Shown here one piece after another: positions 33,505 through 45,026 of a stretch of 64,000 nucleotides of DNA; positions within the stretch are counted from its first letter, which is position 1; every line of letters begins with the position of its first letter. The notes beneath the pieces are model-generated. The model saw only the letters and a program-made list of their open reading frames with translations, ran no database searches and had not been told where the DNA came from. The translations under genes and the position numbers were made by a program. Source of the stretch: Camellia lanceoleosa (taxonomy: Eukaryota; Streptophyta; Magnoliopsida; Ericales; Theaceae); NCBI GenBank assembly GCA_025200525.1, contig CM045762.1:85454117-85518116 (forward strand), in the 5' to 3' direction.

Positions 33505-34244
33505 TATATATATATATATATTGATTTGTGTAAAAAATGTAATAAAATTAATAAAAAAATGTAAATTAGAATTATAAATATTTTATTCTTATTTATTTCT
33601 TGTTGATAGTCTTTAAAATTGTCATTAGCTTGATCCTTAAATAATTACGTGAGGAAGACGTTTCATTAATTGAGAGTTGTTATTTGGTAGTCTTGAACTA
33701 TCAAATCAAAATAACACGTGAATTTGTCCCGGAACTATCAAATAATTTTCCATCGATTGATGTGTTGATGACTTCTCAGCATTAACCCTTCGAGCTGGGT
33801 AGAAGTACAGAAATGGGTAAGAGAAAGAGATGGGAATCTTAATTGCGATGGAGATTCGCAAACCACCATTAATTATTGATGAGTAAATTAAAGGAGATTT
33901 CATAATAAGTATTTTTTAAAATAAGTGTATTATATGTAAATTATAATATTTTATAAGTTGATCTCACTTTGTAACATAATTAATCATTTTCAGTCAAAAT
34001 AAAAATAAAAATAAAAAATTATTATTATACCTAAATATTAAATAAAACCAAGTACATTTTTTATCGTAACAATTATGGTCAAAACGAAGCTAACGCCTCA
34101 TCAAATCATAACCAACTATGCGTGTCGCCTGCTTAGTCTAGCAATCTTGGACAATTATTTTAATAGAATGTCACTAGGCTAAAAGAAAGAAGAGAAAAGA
34201 ATTGGGAGTTGACGCTTACATAAGTGGATGCTTGGGTCACACTA
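33505..34244. other. Unassigned AT-rich spacer
   Basis: Begins with a short TA run (33504-33522). No coding frame, repeat family or RNA gene that I recognise. Lies between the Tekay 3' LTR and the Harbinger left terminus. Confidence 0.6.
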
Positions 34245-34427
34245 GGCCTTGTTTGGCAACTAACATTTTTAGCTAAAAAGTCAAAAAGTCAAAAAGTTAC
34301 TCTTTTAGCCAAAAAGTATACCTACACGCCTATTTATTGTAGCTTCACGTGATGGGTGCCAGCTGTGGTGTAAAAAGACTGTTTTACCCCTCAGTAATTT
34401 TCGTTAATCCGTTTTTACCCTCCCTTT

Positions 34428-34656
34428 ATGTCAACCAGTGATGGGAATCATTTCAGACCTACGAATCATTTCAGAGCTATTATCAGAGAGTGTACTACCA
34501 GCTATTCAAGATCAAAGATGAAGAGGGTTCTTCGTTCAACGCCAGATGATAGTAGAACCTCTGATCTGAAGAGAAAGAAAACCCAAGCGACGACGACAGT
34601 CCGCGAAGGCCGACGGAGAAGTAGTCCATTCCCCGACGATTCCCCCAGCCGCAGGT
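34428..34656 (+). other. Possible 5' exon near the Harbinger left end
   Basis: A basic frame, MKRVLRSTPDDSRTSDLKRKK and a continuing Arg/Lys-rich part to DDSPSRR, ends at a good donor (cgcag|gtatgc, about 34656) followed by CT-rich, intron-like sequence. It contains a bipartite, nuclear-signal-like cluster. I do not recognise a domain. It could be a leader exon of the element's transcript or captured host sequence. Confidence 0.35.
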
Positions 34657-34671
34657 ATGCTCTTCTTCACT

Positions 34672-35125
34672 CACTCTCTCTCTCTCTCTCTTCAAAGATC
34701 TCTTGTTCTGCTTTGAATGTAACCATGTCTCGCATGGTCTGTTTGTGATATATGTATGATCTGTCTCTCTCTCTCTCTCTCGCTCTCTGTCGCGCTGTGT
34801 GTGTGTGTGTCTCGCGCTTTGTCTGACCATTTCCATATTTCAACCTGTCGGTGGAATTCAGATTTGGGGAATATTTTCAGGAACTCCCCTACACGGTGCC
34901 ATGTTTGGGGTTTTAGGGATTCTTTTCATCTATGGACACCACTTTACACATTACCGGGTTTTTGGTGGTGGTGGGGGGGTGTGGATTTCATAACCATTAT
35001 GTAAATGCTCTGTTTTTTGTATATGGATGAACTCTGTCTCTCTGTGTCTGTGTGTGTGTTTGTCTGTGTGTTTGTGTCTGCGTGTGTGTCTGTGTGTGTG
35101 TGTCTGTGTCTCTCTGTGTGTGTCT
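34672..35125. repeat. CT- and GT-rich simple repeats
   Basis: Runs of CT (34672-34692, 34764-34792) and mixed GTGTCT words (35035-35125). They create open frames rich in S/L/V/C that are not genes. A further GT run lies at 35579-35603. Confidence 0.9.
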
Positions 35126-36570
35126 ATCACACTCTCCTCTCTCTCTCTCCAAAACAAACCAAAAGGAAAGATCAATAAAAGGGGCCGAAGGAAAGGGGCT
35201 CTTCTCTCTCTTTTCAATTTGAGCACACCTCACAAGGCCTTTTGTCGATTCATGTATGTGTTATTTGCTCAGGTTTTCTCTTTGAAGAAATTCAAAATTA
35301 TTAAACTCAGCACATTTTGCAGAGATGGGTCATCACAAAACCCATAAAGATCTACCAACATTTTGAGTTTTCATAGAGATTGAGCTCCAAAGATCTCATC
35401 TTTCTATGCATCTTTATTCTTTAAAAATCTTTCTGCAAGTATTTTAGTGCTTCTGATTTATATAGTTCATTTTTCTTGTCTGATGTTGGTATTACCTTTG
35501 TATATTAGTGGTCAGTTGATTTGATATAACTCTTAAAGATCGTAAAAGTCAGAGGGGGCATTTCATCATCTATGCTCTGTGTGTGTGTGTGTGTGTGTGT
35601 GTGCCAATTTCAATTTGTCTTCTACAAAAAATTCCTTTTCGCTTGTCGCTTGTTTGTCTCCCAAAAACAAAATTGTCTCACCACTTTCCTTATCCGCTTT
35701 CAATTTGTCTCACCACTTGCACTTGTATACTTTATTTTTATATCTATGCCATAGTTTCTTTTTCAGGGCTTAGGCCTTCGTGCCTAAAGTTTCTACCATT
35801 GTGATTCATGAAGACAAATAGTAATGAAGTAAATACATTGTAATAAAGTAAATCCGATAGTTTTAACTCACCAACCAATTAAGAATTTATTTTATGTCAA
35901 ATCTGCATAAACTTTATTTTAAAATTTTAGTCGCTCGTAAATTACAAAGATGACAACCAATCACACCATGGATATCGATCATGACAACCAATCTAATTAG
36001 TCGCTCGTAAACCATGGATATCGATCCATGTGCTGTCATATCCATGAACTTTATTTTAAAATTTTTGTGGTCTTTACCATTTCCTAAAAGTAGGGATACA
36101 TTTATTTATATATGGCGCATAATTAAAACGCTTTTTTTCATGCTCGGAATCGTAGTGATTCTTTTCATTAACTAAATTTGGAGATTGTATAATTTTAATG
36201 TACTAGCCATCATGTTCATTTTGTGAGAAATTGTAGCACTATTTTACTTATTTTACGGCACCACGCAAACACAACATTTTACGCTGCTCCTTGACCGCAT
36301 AACATGGATTTAGGTGCCTTGCACGATGTTTGAGTGATCAACCAGTGTTGGTAATATCCTGCGGCAGTTTGGTATTTTATCATCTTCAAGTTCTTTTTTT
36401 TTTATTAATATATTCATCTTTGGTTCAAAAAATGGGTGACAAGGGGTATTCCGGGATTTGGAATGTGATGTGGAGGGGGGTTGTGCCATTTTGAAACCCA
36501 TTTCCGACTAACAACTTTATGTCCTTAACAAAAGTGTGACACCCATTGACCTACTCTTGTTGTGCTTGTC

Positions 36571-36982
36571 ATGTCCCGGAAAAAGTCACGAAGATACCAT
36601 GGCCTCATTTATGTCAATCGCCACATCAAGACAACCACCAGAGGTAAGCGTGTGGGTACGCATCAGAACGTAAAGATTTCGCTCGCGAAGAAACCCGGTC
36701 GTCGCGTGATTACCAATGCCCTCGTGGAGTGGTGAGTACATGCACGTTTCCTTTTACATTTCCCTCGTAAATGGTCACTAATTTTTTTTTTAACCTCAGC
36801 CATGTGTCAGTTGGATTGGGTGGTGTGACGAATTTGGGCGCCAAAGGGCAGCTGAGAATGGCACAGAGAATGTTGCTCGTTTTGAGAGTCGTTTCCGTGA
36901 CATTGAACAAACTTTGCGTGTGCTTACAGTAGTCACATGCGTACTGTGCATCGTCGTCATTATTTTACTGTTTCGGATGTGA
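36571..36982 (+). pseudogene. GRF-type zinc-finger protein with C-terminal membrane segment, relic
   Basis: Exon A (36571-36731) ends VKISLAKKPGRR in one frame and DYQCPRGVV in the next, i.e. the NPGRRFYxCP core of GRF zinc fingers with a one-base shift. A short intron with gt...ag ends (36732-36799) leads to exon B, CVSWIGWCDEFGRQRAAENG, which supplies the later Cys and the WxDE part. The protein then runs through a likely helical FESRFRDIEQTL stretch into a hydrophobic LTVVTCVLCIVVIILLF segment and stops at 36982. Plant GRF proteins often have exactly this finger, coiled-coil and membrane-anchor layout. Its function is unknown. It lies 264 bp before the SANT ORF on the same strand, so it may be a third gene of the transposon or a captured gene. 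Confidence 0.6.
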
Positions 36983-37245
36983 TATATGTAACCATGGTAG
37001 CAACCGTCCCCTACTTTGTTTAAGTGCTATGTTTGTGGCTGAAACATGTATTTTCCATGTACTTCCGCTACTTTTTGTTTTCCTTTCAAGTACTAATGTC
37101 TTGACATGCTTTTTAATACGCCACGCTTTTATGTCTAACACCACATTTGTGACATAAAAACCTCGTCATTATATTGGTAACACGCAAAATGGTTAGTGTA
37201 TACATATTTTCATGTTGATTCTCGTGTCACGCTATTGTTAGTCTC

Positions 37246-40056
37246 ATGGCGCCACATCGATTCACGCTGCACTCTTTCCGCAAGGGGAAACGCCAACAAG
37301 CCTATCATAAAGCAACTTGGGATGAGGACTCCACACATTTTCCCAATCGTTGTGAAGGAAATTGAAGCAGAAACCGCCACACATGTCAATCACTCCAAAT
37401 GGGTACCGCTCGTTGTCTAAGACATTTGAGGCAAAGAATCGGGCGATCGTGATTCCACCAAACAACTTAAAAACAAGTACAATCTGCTGAAGACCGAGTG
37501 GCGGCGTGGTGCAAGCTAATGGATCACGGAAAGGCCTAACTGAATTGGCTTCACCAAGAAACCGCCTGCTCAATGCTTCTACCGACAGGGCTAAAATGGA
37601 AAAGGTAACGGTTTACATTTAATTTTTTCGTGTCCGGTATTTCATAACTAATATCTCAAATTCTTTATGTGTATCATGCTTCACTGTGTAGGTTAAAATG
37701 TTCAATCTTGCTAACTTTACCTAACATGCCATGCTATGGTTTGGATTACGAAATATTTCTGAAAATCTGCCAAGTATTCTGAAATTCCTTTAATGTATGC
37801 TGAAATTCTACTCAATGAGCTATATATATGTCATACACTAGTCCATAATTGCTTTATGAGAATTTGAATGAATATGGAAATACATGTATCTAACTCTTGT
37901 CCATGATTGCTTTATATGAATAGTAATCAACTTGCTGATTCTCTAATAGATCAGCAGTTGAAGAGAGATAGTAAAAGATTTCAGAAGATTAGAGAGACAA
38001 TATTTGATTTGTGGTTGATATGATTTACATGTTATGAACCATTTGTGGTGAAAACAGTTATGAGTTGTGGTTGTATGGGCTAAATTAAATAAGTTTATTC
38101 ACGTCCTTGTTGCTTCACTTGTTCTGATATAAAGCTTAATCTTATCAACTACCCAAGAGACAAGGTGTTAGGTTTCGAAGCCATATTTATCTTCGTGAGT
38201 CATGGAAAATAAAAACACAAAAACTTTGTTAACATAATTTGTTGTACAACAAGACATTATCATGTTGTTTTAGTTTGTAAGGTTAAACTTGGTATCTTTG
38301 CTATCTTCCTATGAAATCTGCAAATTTGTTCTATTGAAAAGCAGAAATAATGGTGGTTAGAAGTTAACATCTATTCACTTTGATCTTTAAAATTGCATGT
38401 TGACATCATAGAAACTTAAGCATACATGAGATATATCTACGTACATCGAGAATCCATATAAACTGTGCCTAATTATATTCATCGAAGACCGATTCTTCCT
38501 TTCTTCAATTTTCTCATCACCAATAAAAGAAATACAAGGTATAAGTTTACAATTTCGGTTTGAGCTTATTGAAAAGATGTGTAAAAATCAGACCCATTCA
38601 ACAAGAAATTTCATCGTTATTGTCCCATGTCATCATTTAAAGAGCCCAAGAGGGTTATTGATTATAGACCAATTTCGCTTCTCCTTCAGACATAACATAG
38701 TGGAGCAATGTTTATGCTTCGTAACATATGTTTGTTCCAAATTCATAAATGAATTCATATAGCGCTTCAGACTAGATTCGACCGTAATGACTATTAATGA
38801 GAAGAATGAATTGTTGTTTCGTTTTTATTGTCAAATCAAATGCCTACAATTCTCAAAAATTCGAACCTTAACTCTTGATCAAATGAATTCGCCTCAAATT
38901 TCGCAATCAGAATGAATTCGATCGAAATGATTTCGGATCGACAAATTCTTCAATCTGAAAGGATATGGGTCAGGTGTCCGATATGTCCAAATAAAATCGG
39001 CCCAACAAGCATGTTTAGTTATGCAAATTAATTGATAGACCTCCTTATTATGTTTCTTTGTGACATGATTGTTTTAGAGCAAGTGACGTGCCATCTCAAG
39101 AAAAGTCACCATTCCACCTTAGGAAATAAAACACGAATACTAACAAATTGTTTTTAATTTTCTCATTTTCGTTGCTTTTACACCGTGAGAGAGAGACAGA
39201 GGAGGAAAAATTATGCAATCAACTGGATCGGAAAATTCTTTTCTCATATCTTAAAAATATATATCCGGATCAAATCGCTTTCCTTTGGTTCTTTTCTCAT
39301 ATCTCGCCATCCAATTTCGGATCAAAATTTCGATCAAAAATTTCTCATATCTGAAAAATATATATCCTACGTTTTGGCTTCTCAATGGCAGTACGCTAAT
39401 GCTAGTTACATTGTCTTCATTTACAGATCAACAGTGTATGTTGCAAGTTCAGAACCAAATCCTTGGACCACCCGGAGTTGATGGAGCGTGTCTTCACTGG
39501 TGCTGCGGCTACGGGGAAAAATGCATGGACACCCGGCGAGACTCGTAACCCAATGGAGTTGGATGAAGAGTCGGATAGTCCAGACTTTTCAGGTGACAGC
39601 AATGACGTAGGCGCATCGGAAATGGCAGCCATGATGAACTCCGCGCACCTCAACGCCACGGGTAGTGGAAGTAAGCGGAAGCATTCCTCGGGGAACGCAT
39701 TGCAAAACAAGCGCATTTCGGGGGCTGAAGCGTTGGCAGGCAGCATGGACGAGTTGCTAAATTCCGTGAAGACTCAGAGTAAGGAATTAACTGTCAACCA
39801 TGTCGTCGGGGGCCACAGTGTTACTATGGGACAGGCTGTTGGACGGCTCTATGAAATACAGGGACTAGCGCCGGAAGATGAGCTTCTCCATTTTGGCGTC
39901 ATGCTTATGGAGGTTCCGAACAACCGGGAGATGGTAATGAGTATTCCCACGGACGAAGGCATCATTGGTTGGCTACGAGCGAAGAAACGAGATAAAGATA
40001 GGAGTGGGGGTGTCACTCTTGCGAGTTTGTTGCGGAATGAAGGAGTTCGATTTTAA
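37246..40056 (+). pseudogene. Myb/SANT-like ORF1 of PIF/Harbinger, two exons
   Basis: Exon 1 starts MAPHRFTLHSFRKGKR (37246), then KATWDEDSTHIF, VKEIEAETATHVNHSKW, KTFEAKNRAIV, NLLKTEWRRW and LTELASPRNRLLNAS in shifting frames: the Trp-spaced Myb/SANT-like DNA-binding fold. A donor after aaaag (37604) and an acceptor tttacag (39426) bound an intron of about 1.8 kb. Exon 2 has one open frame to 40056: MERVFTGAAATGKNAWTPGE, an acidic Ser-rich part with EESDSPDFSGD, a Lys/Arg patch, and a C-terminus ending LLRNEGVRF. In this superfamily ORF1 binds the element ends and helps import the transposase. Confidence 0.78.
37605..39426 (+). other. Long intron or insertion inside ORF1, unassigned
   Basis: About 1.8 kb of AT-rich sequence without coding frames between the two SANT exons. 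Plausible gt...ag ends. I see no recognisable element in it. Confidence 0.5.
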
Positions 40057-40824
40057 ATCTGCTGAATGGACTTTAATTTCACTTCAATTCTGAACCTTCT
40101 TTTCCCTTTGTTGTGTTTTTATTTTAGTTGAATTGTTGGTTGAAGATGGTTTGGGCATGGGTCGGGCCTCGCTGCATTTTAACATTAACTGGACAATCAT
40201 TGCTATGTTTGTGGACTGTAAGGATTTTTTTTTTTTTTTTTTATCAGGACTTGAAGGAGTTTGTGCATGCTATAATGGCAGCAGTGATGGATTAAACTTT
40301 GGACCATATATTTTATATTTTATATTACATATCTTATGTTGTGTTATGCTCTAATGGTCGCAGCTACTTTGTTTAATTTTGAGAATTGTTTATGCATTGC
40401 CCATGTGCCATTGGTTTAGCAATTATAAAATGTTTATATAGGGTGCCGAATTGTTGATATATGCTTGCAGAATTGTTGTAGCAGACATGTGTGTAGGATT
40501 GCTTAGGTGAACCATCGTTATATGCTTGCGTAATTGTTGTAGGCCGACATTCGATTTTAAATCATGACATATGCTTGCACAAGTGTTTTTGTAGGCCGGG
40601 ACATGTGTGTTGCAACACTGGAAACTAAAATGATGAACCACTGAAACTAATATTTATTGATTTGATTATGTTATTTATGCCATGCTGTCCTTTATTTATT
40701 AATTTGCTTCAGGATTGCTGAACAATATTTAAATTATTTGAAACTTTCATGATCAAACACATGTGCTTAACACTTTTTCGTTTCGGCAGTTGTTGATCTT
40801 GTTTTACGCTTCTATGTTGTAGGT

Positions 40825-42413
40825 ATGAATGACGATGACGACCATGAACCTGCAATGGATGAAATGCTAGAAGGGGTTGCAGATCTTGCGAGACAGTGGC
40901 ATCAACAGATGAATTTAAATTACGTTGAAGCATACAAAATTGCAACTGAGTACTACAAGGCCTACGTCCTCAAAGTTCCATGTCGTACTTCCATATTGTC
41001 GGGTAGGGCATGGATAACCGAATTATTTGAGGGTCACAATGGCCGCTTCCTATGAATTGTGCATGCAAACAGTCTTCCTTCGTTATGTACGACGTTGGTA
41101 AATGACTTCGGGTTGCGTGTACCCGAGCGGCCGCATGGATTGCACGTCGAGGAGAGTGTCGCAATATTTATTCATGTGCTTAAAAACAAGCACAACCGGG
41201 ACTTACAGGAACGCTTCCAACATTCCGGTGAAACAATTTCACGGCATTTTCATACCGTCCTCAAAGCAATGAAAAAATTCACGGTCGTTCACTGCAGTTC
41301 TCGCTAATTTCCACACGCACAGCCATCCTACTTTGCAATCTCAACGCCAGTATCTGCCATTCAAGGTGTGGGAAAAGATTTGTAATGTATTCAATTTTTT
41401 TTTGAGAAAGCATGGTCGGTACTGTTTTGTAAGTGCAAATTTTTCGGTTCATGTATAGGATTGCTTAGGTGCGTTGGATGGGACACATGTACCGGCATGC
41501 ATAAAGGAGTCCGAAGCAGCCCCATATTTTAGCCGAAAGGGGTGTCACACCTGTAATATTTTGGCGGTATGTGATTTCGATATGTGCTTTGTGTTTGTCT
41601 CGTCGGTGGGAGGCAAAGATGCACGACAATACCGGTTTTAAGCAACGTAACGGAGGATCCACAATACAATTTTCCAACTGCAATGGACGGTACGAACATC
41701 CACACTACAATTTTGCATAATTATTTTTTGGTAAACATCTGCACGTACGTAACAAATTAAAGATAGTAGTAGGCAATGTGTGACTATATTACATCATGGA
41801 AAAGAAAATTTGCTCAAACAGACAAGTTGCTCAAACTATATTCCATAAGTATATTCCCATGATAAACTAGTATTGTTATGTTCTTTTTGTTGGTCATGTG
41901 AACATTGATAACGAGTATTATGTAATTTATATGTGCACTTTCACAGGTCGCTATTACCTTGTGGATAGTGGATACAGCAACAAAAAGGGCTTTTTGGCAC
42001 CATACAAAGGCAACAGGTACCACCAACCGGAGTTTCAAAGGCATAATCCACGGAATCGTGATGAATTGTTCAACCGCGCTCACTCATCTTTGCGGCGTGA
42101 TTGAGCGACATTTGGCGCTGGAAGATGAGGTGGAGATTTCTAAAAGATATGCCTCGCTTGATTTGAAAGTGCAGTGCCATTGGTTGCAAGATCCATGGCT
42201 TTACATAATTTTATACGCAGAAACAGTGTGGACGATAAGATTATTGTTGCAGTCAGCAATGCGCCCGAGTATCGATATCCAGACATGCGTGACCGGGAAG
42301 ATTTGGCTGCCCTTGATGACGCAATGATGCCTGGAGATGAGGACGTTGAGATGGCGCAGTTGCGGGCGCGTATCAGGGCAGAGTTGGTTGGACTTTGGCG
42401 CAATGCTGGTTAG
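40825..42413 (+). pseudogene. PIF/Harbinger DDE transposase (ORF2), three exons, disrupted
   Basis: Exon 1 (40825-41365): RTSILSGRAWITELFEGH, a stop at 41053-41055, then DFGLRVPERPHGLHVEESV, QERFQHSGETISRHFHTVL. Intron 41366-41458. Exon 2 (41459-41689): DCLGALDGTHVPA with the first catalytic Asp, FSRKGCHTCNILAVCDFDM. Intron 41690-41946. Exon 3 (41947-42413): YYLVDSGYSNKKGFLAPYKG with the second Asp, RNRDELFNRAHSSLRR leading to the Glu region, MALHNFIRRNSVDDKIIV and the end LVGLWRNAG. Both introns have gt...ag ends that rejoin the expected reading. A stop, a shift near 41640 and a shift near 42105-42180 break it. Confidence 0.88.
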
Positions 42414-43200
42414 GTGGCCGCCTTATGTAATGCATGGCATCACAATGTTGTGAGGAAATAAATTGCGGACTTTTATTTACGTACATAATTGGTTAGCAAT
42501 TATGTATGACCATGTATGTTTTGAATTTGTTATCGAAGACTTTCGTTATGATTTAAATTCCAATTTATCATTTGAAGTTGCTTACTTTACGGTTTGATTA
42601 TTACGACATTATTTGGGTAGTGTGTATGTTATTAGGTCATGTTTAGAAATGGTTAGCAATCGTTGCTTTTTTTTCCACGGCATTTTTTACGATTTCATTA
42701 TTTATGACAATGTGATCACCCACATTATAATTGACAAAAAGTAATTTCAAAAATAATTGAATAAATAAATGGTTAGCAATCAATTATAAATAAATGGTTA
42801 TCAATCCATTATAAATGGGATAAACAATCACGTTGTTTTTTGTTTCAAAATATTATATTTATTTTCATTATTTACGATTAATGTGATCACCCACATTATA
42901 ATTGACAAAAAGTAATTTGAAAAATAACTAATTAATTGGACAAAAATAATTGGGAAAAAACTAATTCGAATACTTGATAAAAAAAGGAATTGAAAAAATT
43001 AATTACAAAAACAATTTACAAAGAAATTGAAAAGATGAATTAAAAAATAATTTAAAAAGATTAGTGCGACAAAAAATATTTGATAAAAAAGGTTAATTGG
43101 GAAAAAATTTATTTTTAAAAACAATTGCAAATAAATTTATATGAGAAAAACATTACTTGGAAAAAAATTGAAAATAAATTATCCACAAAACAAAATAAAT
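42414..43200 (+). other. AT-rich 3' untranslated stretch of Harbinger
   Basis: No coding frame. Short words recur at irregular spacing (aataaatggtta, gtaatttgaaaaataa, cccacattataattgacaaaaagtaattt twice about 180 bp apart). Confidence 0.75.
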
Positions 43201-43785
43201 GTAAGTGGTGGCGGTGGTGGTGGTGGTGGTGGCGGGTGGTGGTGGTGGTGGCGGGTGGTGGGTAGTCGGCATGTGGGTGGTGGTGGCGGTGGTGGGTAGT
43301 GTGTGGGTGGGTGGTGGTGGCGGTGGTAATGACGGTGGTGGGTGGTGGCGTGGTGTGGTGGTGGTGGTGGTGGTGGTGGTGGTGGGTGGTGGTGGTGGTG
43401 GCGGGTGGTGGGTGGCAGTGGGTGGTGGTGGCGGTGGTAATGGCGAATGGCGAGTGTTCGTGTGGGTGCGGTGGTGTGGTGGTGGTGGTGGTGGTGGTGG
43501 TGGCGTGTGGCGAGTTGGGTGGTGGTGGCGGCGGGTGGTACCGAGTGTGGTGGTGGTGGTGGTGGTGTGGCGGCGGTGGATGGTACCGCAGATGGTGGTG
43601 GTGGTGGTGGTGGCGGTGGTGAGTGGTGGTGGCGGTGGTGGTGGTGGTGGTGGCGGTGGTGGGTTGTGCCAGTGGGTGGTGGTGGCAGTGTGGGTGCTAA
43701 GTGTTGGTCGCAGGTGGTGGGGATGGGGGGTGGCGGAAGATGGTGGTGGAAAATGGTGACTAGTGGTGGGTAGTGTTGGTGGTAA
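43201..43785 (+). repeat. GGT/GGC-rich degenerate minisatellite (copy 2)
   Basis: About 585 bp of GGT-, GGC- and GGG-type words without interruption, flanked by AT-rich sequence on both sides. It is shorter than the matching tract at 1108-1880 and differs in unit order. The apparent 180- to 230-residue frames on either strand are translations of this repeat. Confidence 0.9.
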
Positions 43786-44648
43786 AAAAATAAAACTCAA
43801 AACGGATACACATTTTTGAAGTTTACATTTTGTTTTAAAATTTATAAACAAGAACTACCGATTTATGTAATTGAAATTTACCTAACAAGTTTATATTTGA
43901 GTTGTTTAAATTTACATTTCGTGATTGGATATGATATTTGTGATGTAAAAATTGAAAAAAGTATGAGGTTTGATGTGATATTTTGTGAGGAATTTTTTTT
44001 TGGGATTTGGTAAGACATTTGTGTTGTACTGAAAAAATAAAAACATAACAAAACTGAAAATCCAAGTTCCAAAACACTTCCATAATTTGTTGGATTTTTA
44101 AAAAAAAATTTAAAAAAAATGATTTTTAACATCAAATGTAATGTTTCATTAAAAAAATTATTACAATACATAAACACAATCCATATCCCATATATATCAA
44201 ATATTTATGTATATTAACGTAAATATTATTGACATAATATTACATGACATAAAAGAAATATAAAAAAAAGACCGTTATAGAATGAATAATTTGTAAATAT
44301 ATTGCATTATATGTACTACAGAACAGACGTGTGTGATTTGTATAGCTTTCTGACTAATTAATGCGTTGTCCAAGACAGCCAATTCCGTTTTTACCAACAA
44401 CTTGCAGAGGCCGCTGACGTCGCTGACATCCACAGGTACGCTGACATTCTATGAGGGCATTTCGGTCATTTTACCAACTTCTCATTATTTATCATATTTT
44501 ATTTCACATCTTTTCGTAAAAAGTCAAAAAGTTTATCCCAAACAACTAAGTTTTTTTTTCTTTACTTTTTAGCCAAAAAGCCAAAAAGTTACTAAAATAG
44601 CCTGTTCCCAAACGAGGCCTAAGGAATGGTTTGAAATATTTTAAATAA

Positions 44649-44788
44649 GGTCTCGTTTGGGGACTAGTTATTTTAGCTAAAAAGTCAAAAAATCAACTAA
44701 AATTAGTCACATCACCTCTCTACTTTTCTGCACATCTTTTCGTAAAAAGTCAAAAAGTTACTAAAATAGTATGTTCCCAAACGAGGCC
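44649..44788. mobile_element. Tourist/PIF-like MITE, 140 bp (copy 2)
   Basis: GGTCTCGTTTGGGGACTAG ... TATGTTCCCAAACGAGGCC, flanked by TAA and TTA, 29 bp beyond the Harbinger right end. Ends and subterminal words are nearly the same as the Harbinger's, so it is probably a derivative mobilised by this family. Confidence 0.75.
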
Positions 44789-45026
44789 TTACGTGTATTT
44801 TTTAATTTTTATAAAAAAATATATAAAAAGTAGAAAAAATTTATACAAAAGTAGAAATAAGATTTTAATAGATATTGATTAATGTAATCTAAATAAATGT
44901 CTGTATGCAAAAAAAATATACTTTTTAAGTGCATGCCAAACACTTACTAATTCTATTGGCCCATACCCCTCAATTTTATTTTACGGATAATTTATCAATT
45001 TTCAAATAAAAGTCTATTTTTTACTA

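Larger units (their letters stand above)
34245..44619 (+). mobile_element. PIF/Harbinger DNA transposon, about 10.4 kb, decayed
   Basis: Left end GGCCTTGTTTGGCAACTAAC, right end reverse complement GGCCTCGTTTGGGAACAGGC. Both continue with agtcaaaaagt-type subterminal words. All genes are on the plus strand: GRF zinc-finger relic, Myb/SANT-like ORF1, DDE transposase ORF2, then a GGT-rich tract. Flanks are CTA and TAA, so the 3-bp duplication is imperfect. PIF/Harbinger elements need both ORF1 and ORF2 to transpose; both are broken here. The 10-kb size is large for the group. Confidence 0.82.

Noticed and set aside
34495..35350. Several overlapping frames rich in S/L/C/V or R/E/T/H
   Set aside because: CT and GT microsatellite translations. 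Only the basic exon-like part at 34428-34656 was kept, at low confidence.
37262..37573. 103-residue minus-strand frame
   Set aside because: It is the shadow of SANT exon 1, whose plus-strand blocks match a known fold.
34242..44622. Perfect 3-bp target duplication for the Harbinger
   Set aside because: Flanks are CTA and TAA; they do not match, so I do not claim one.
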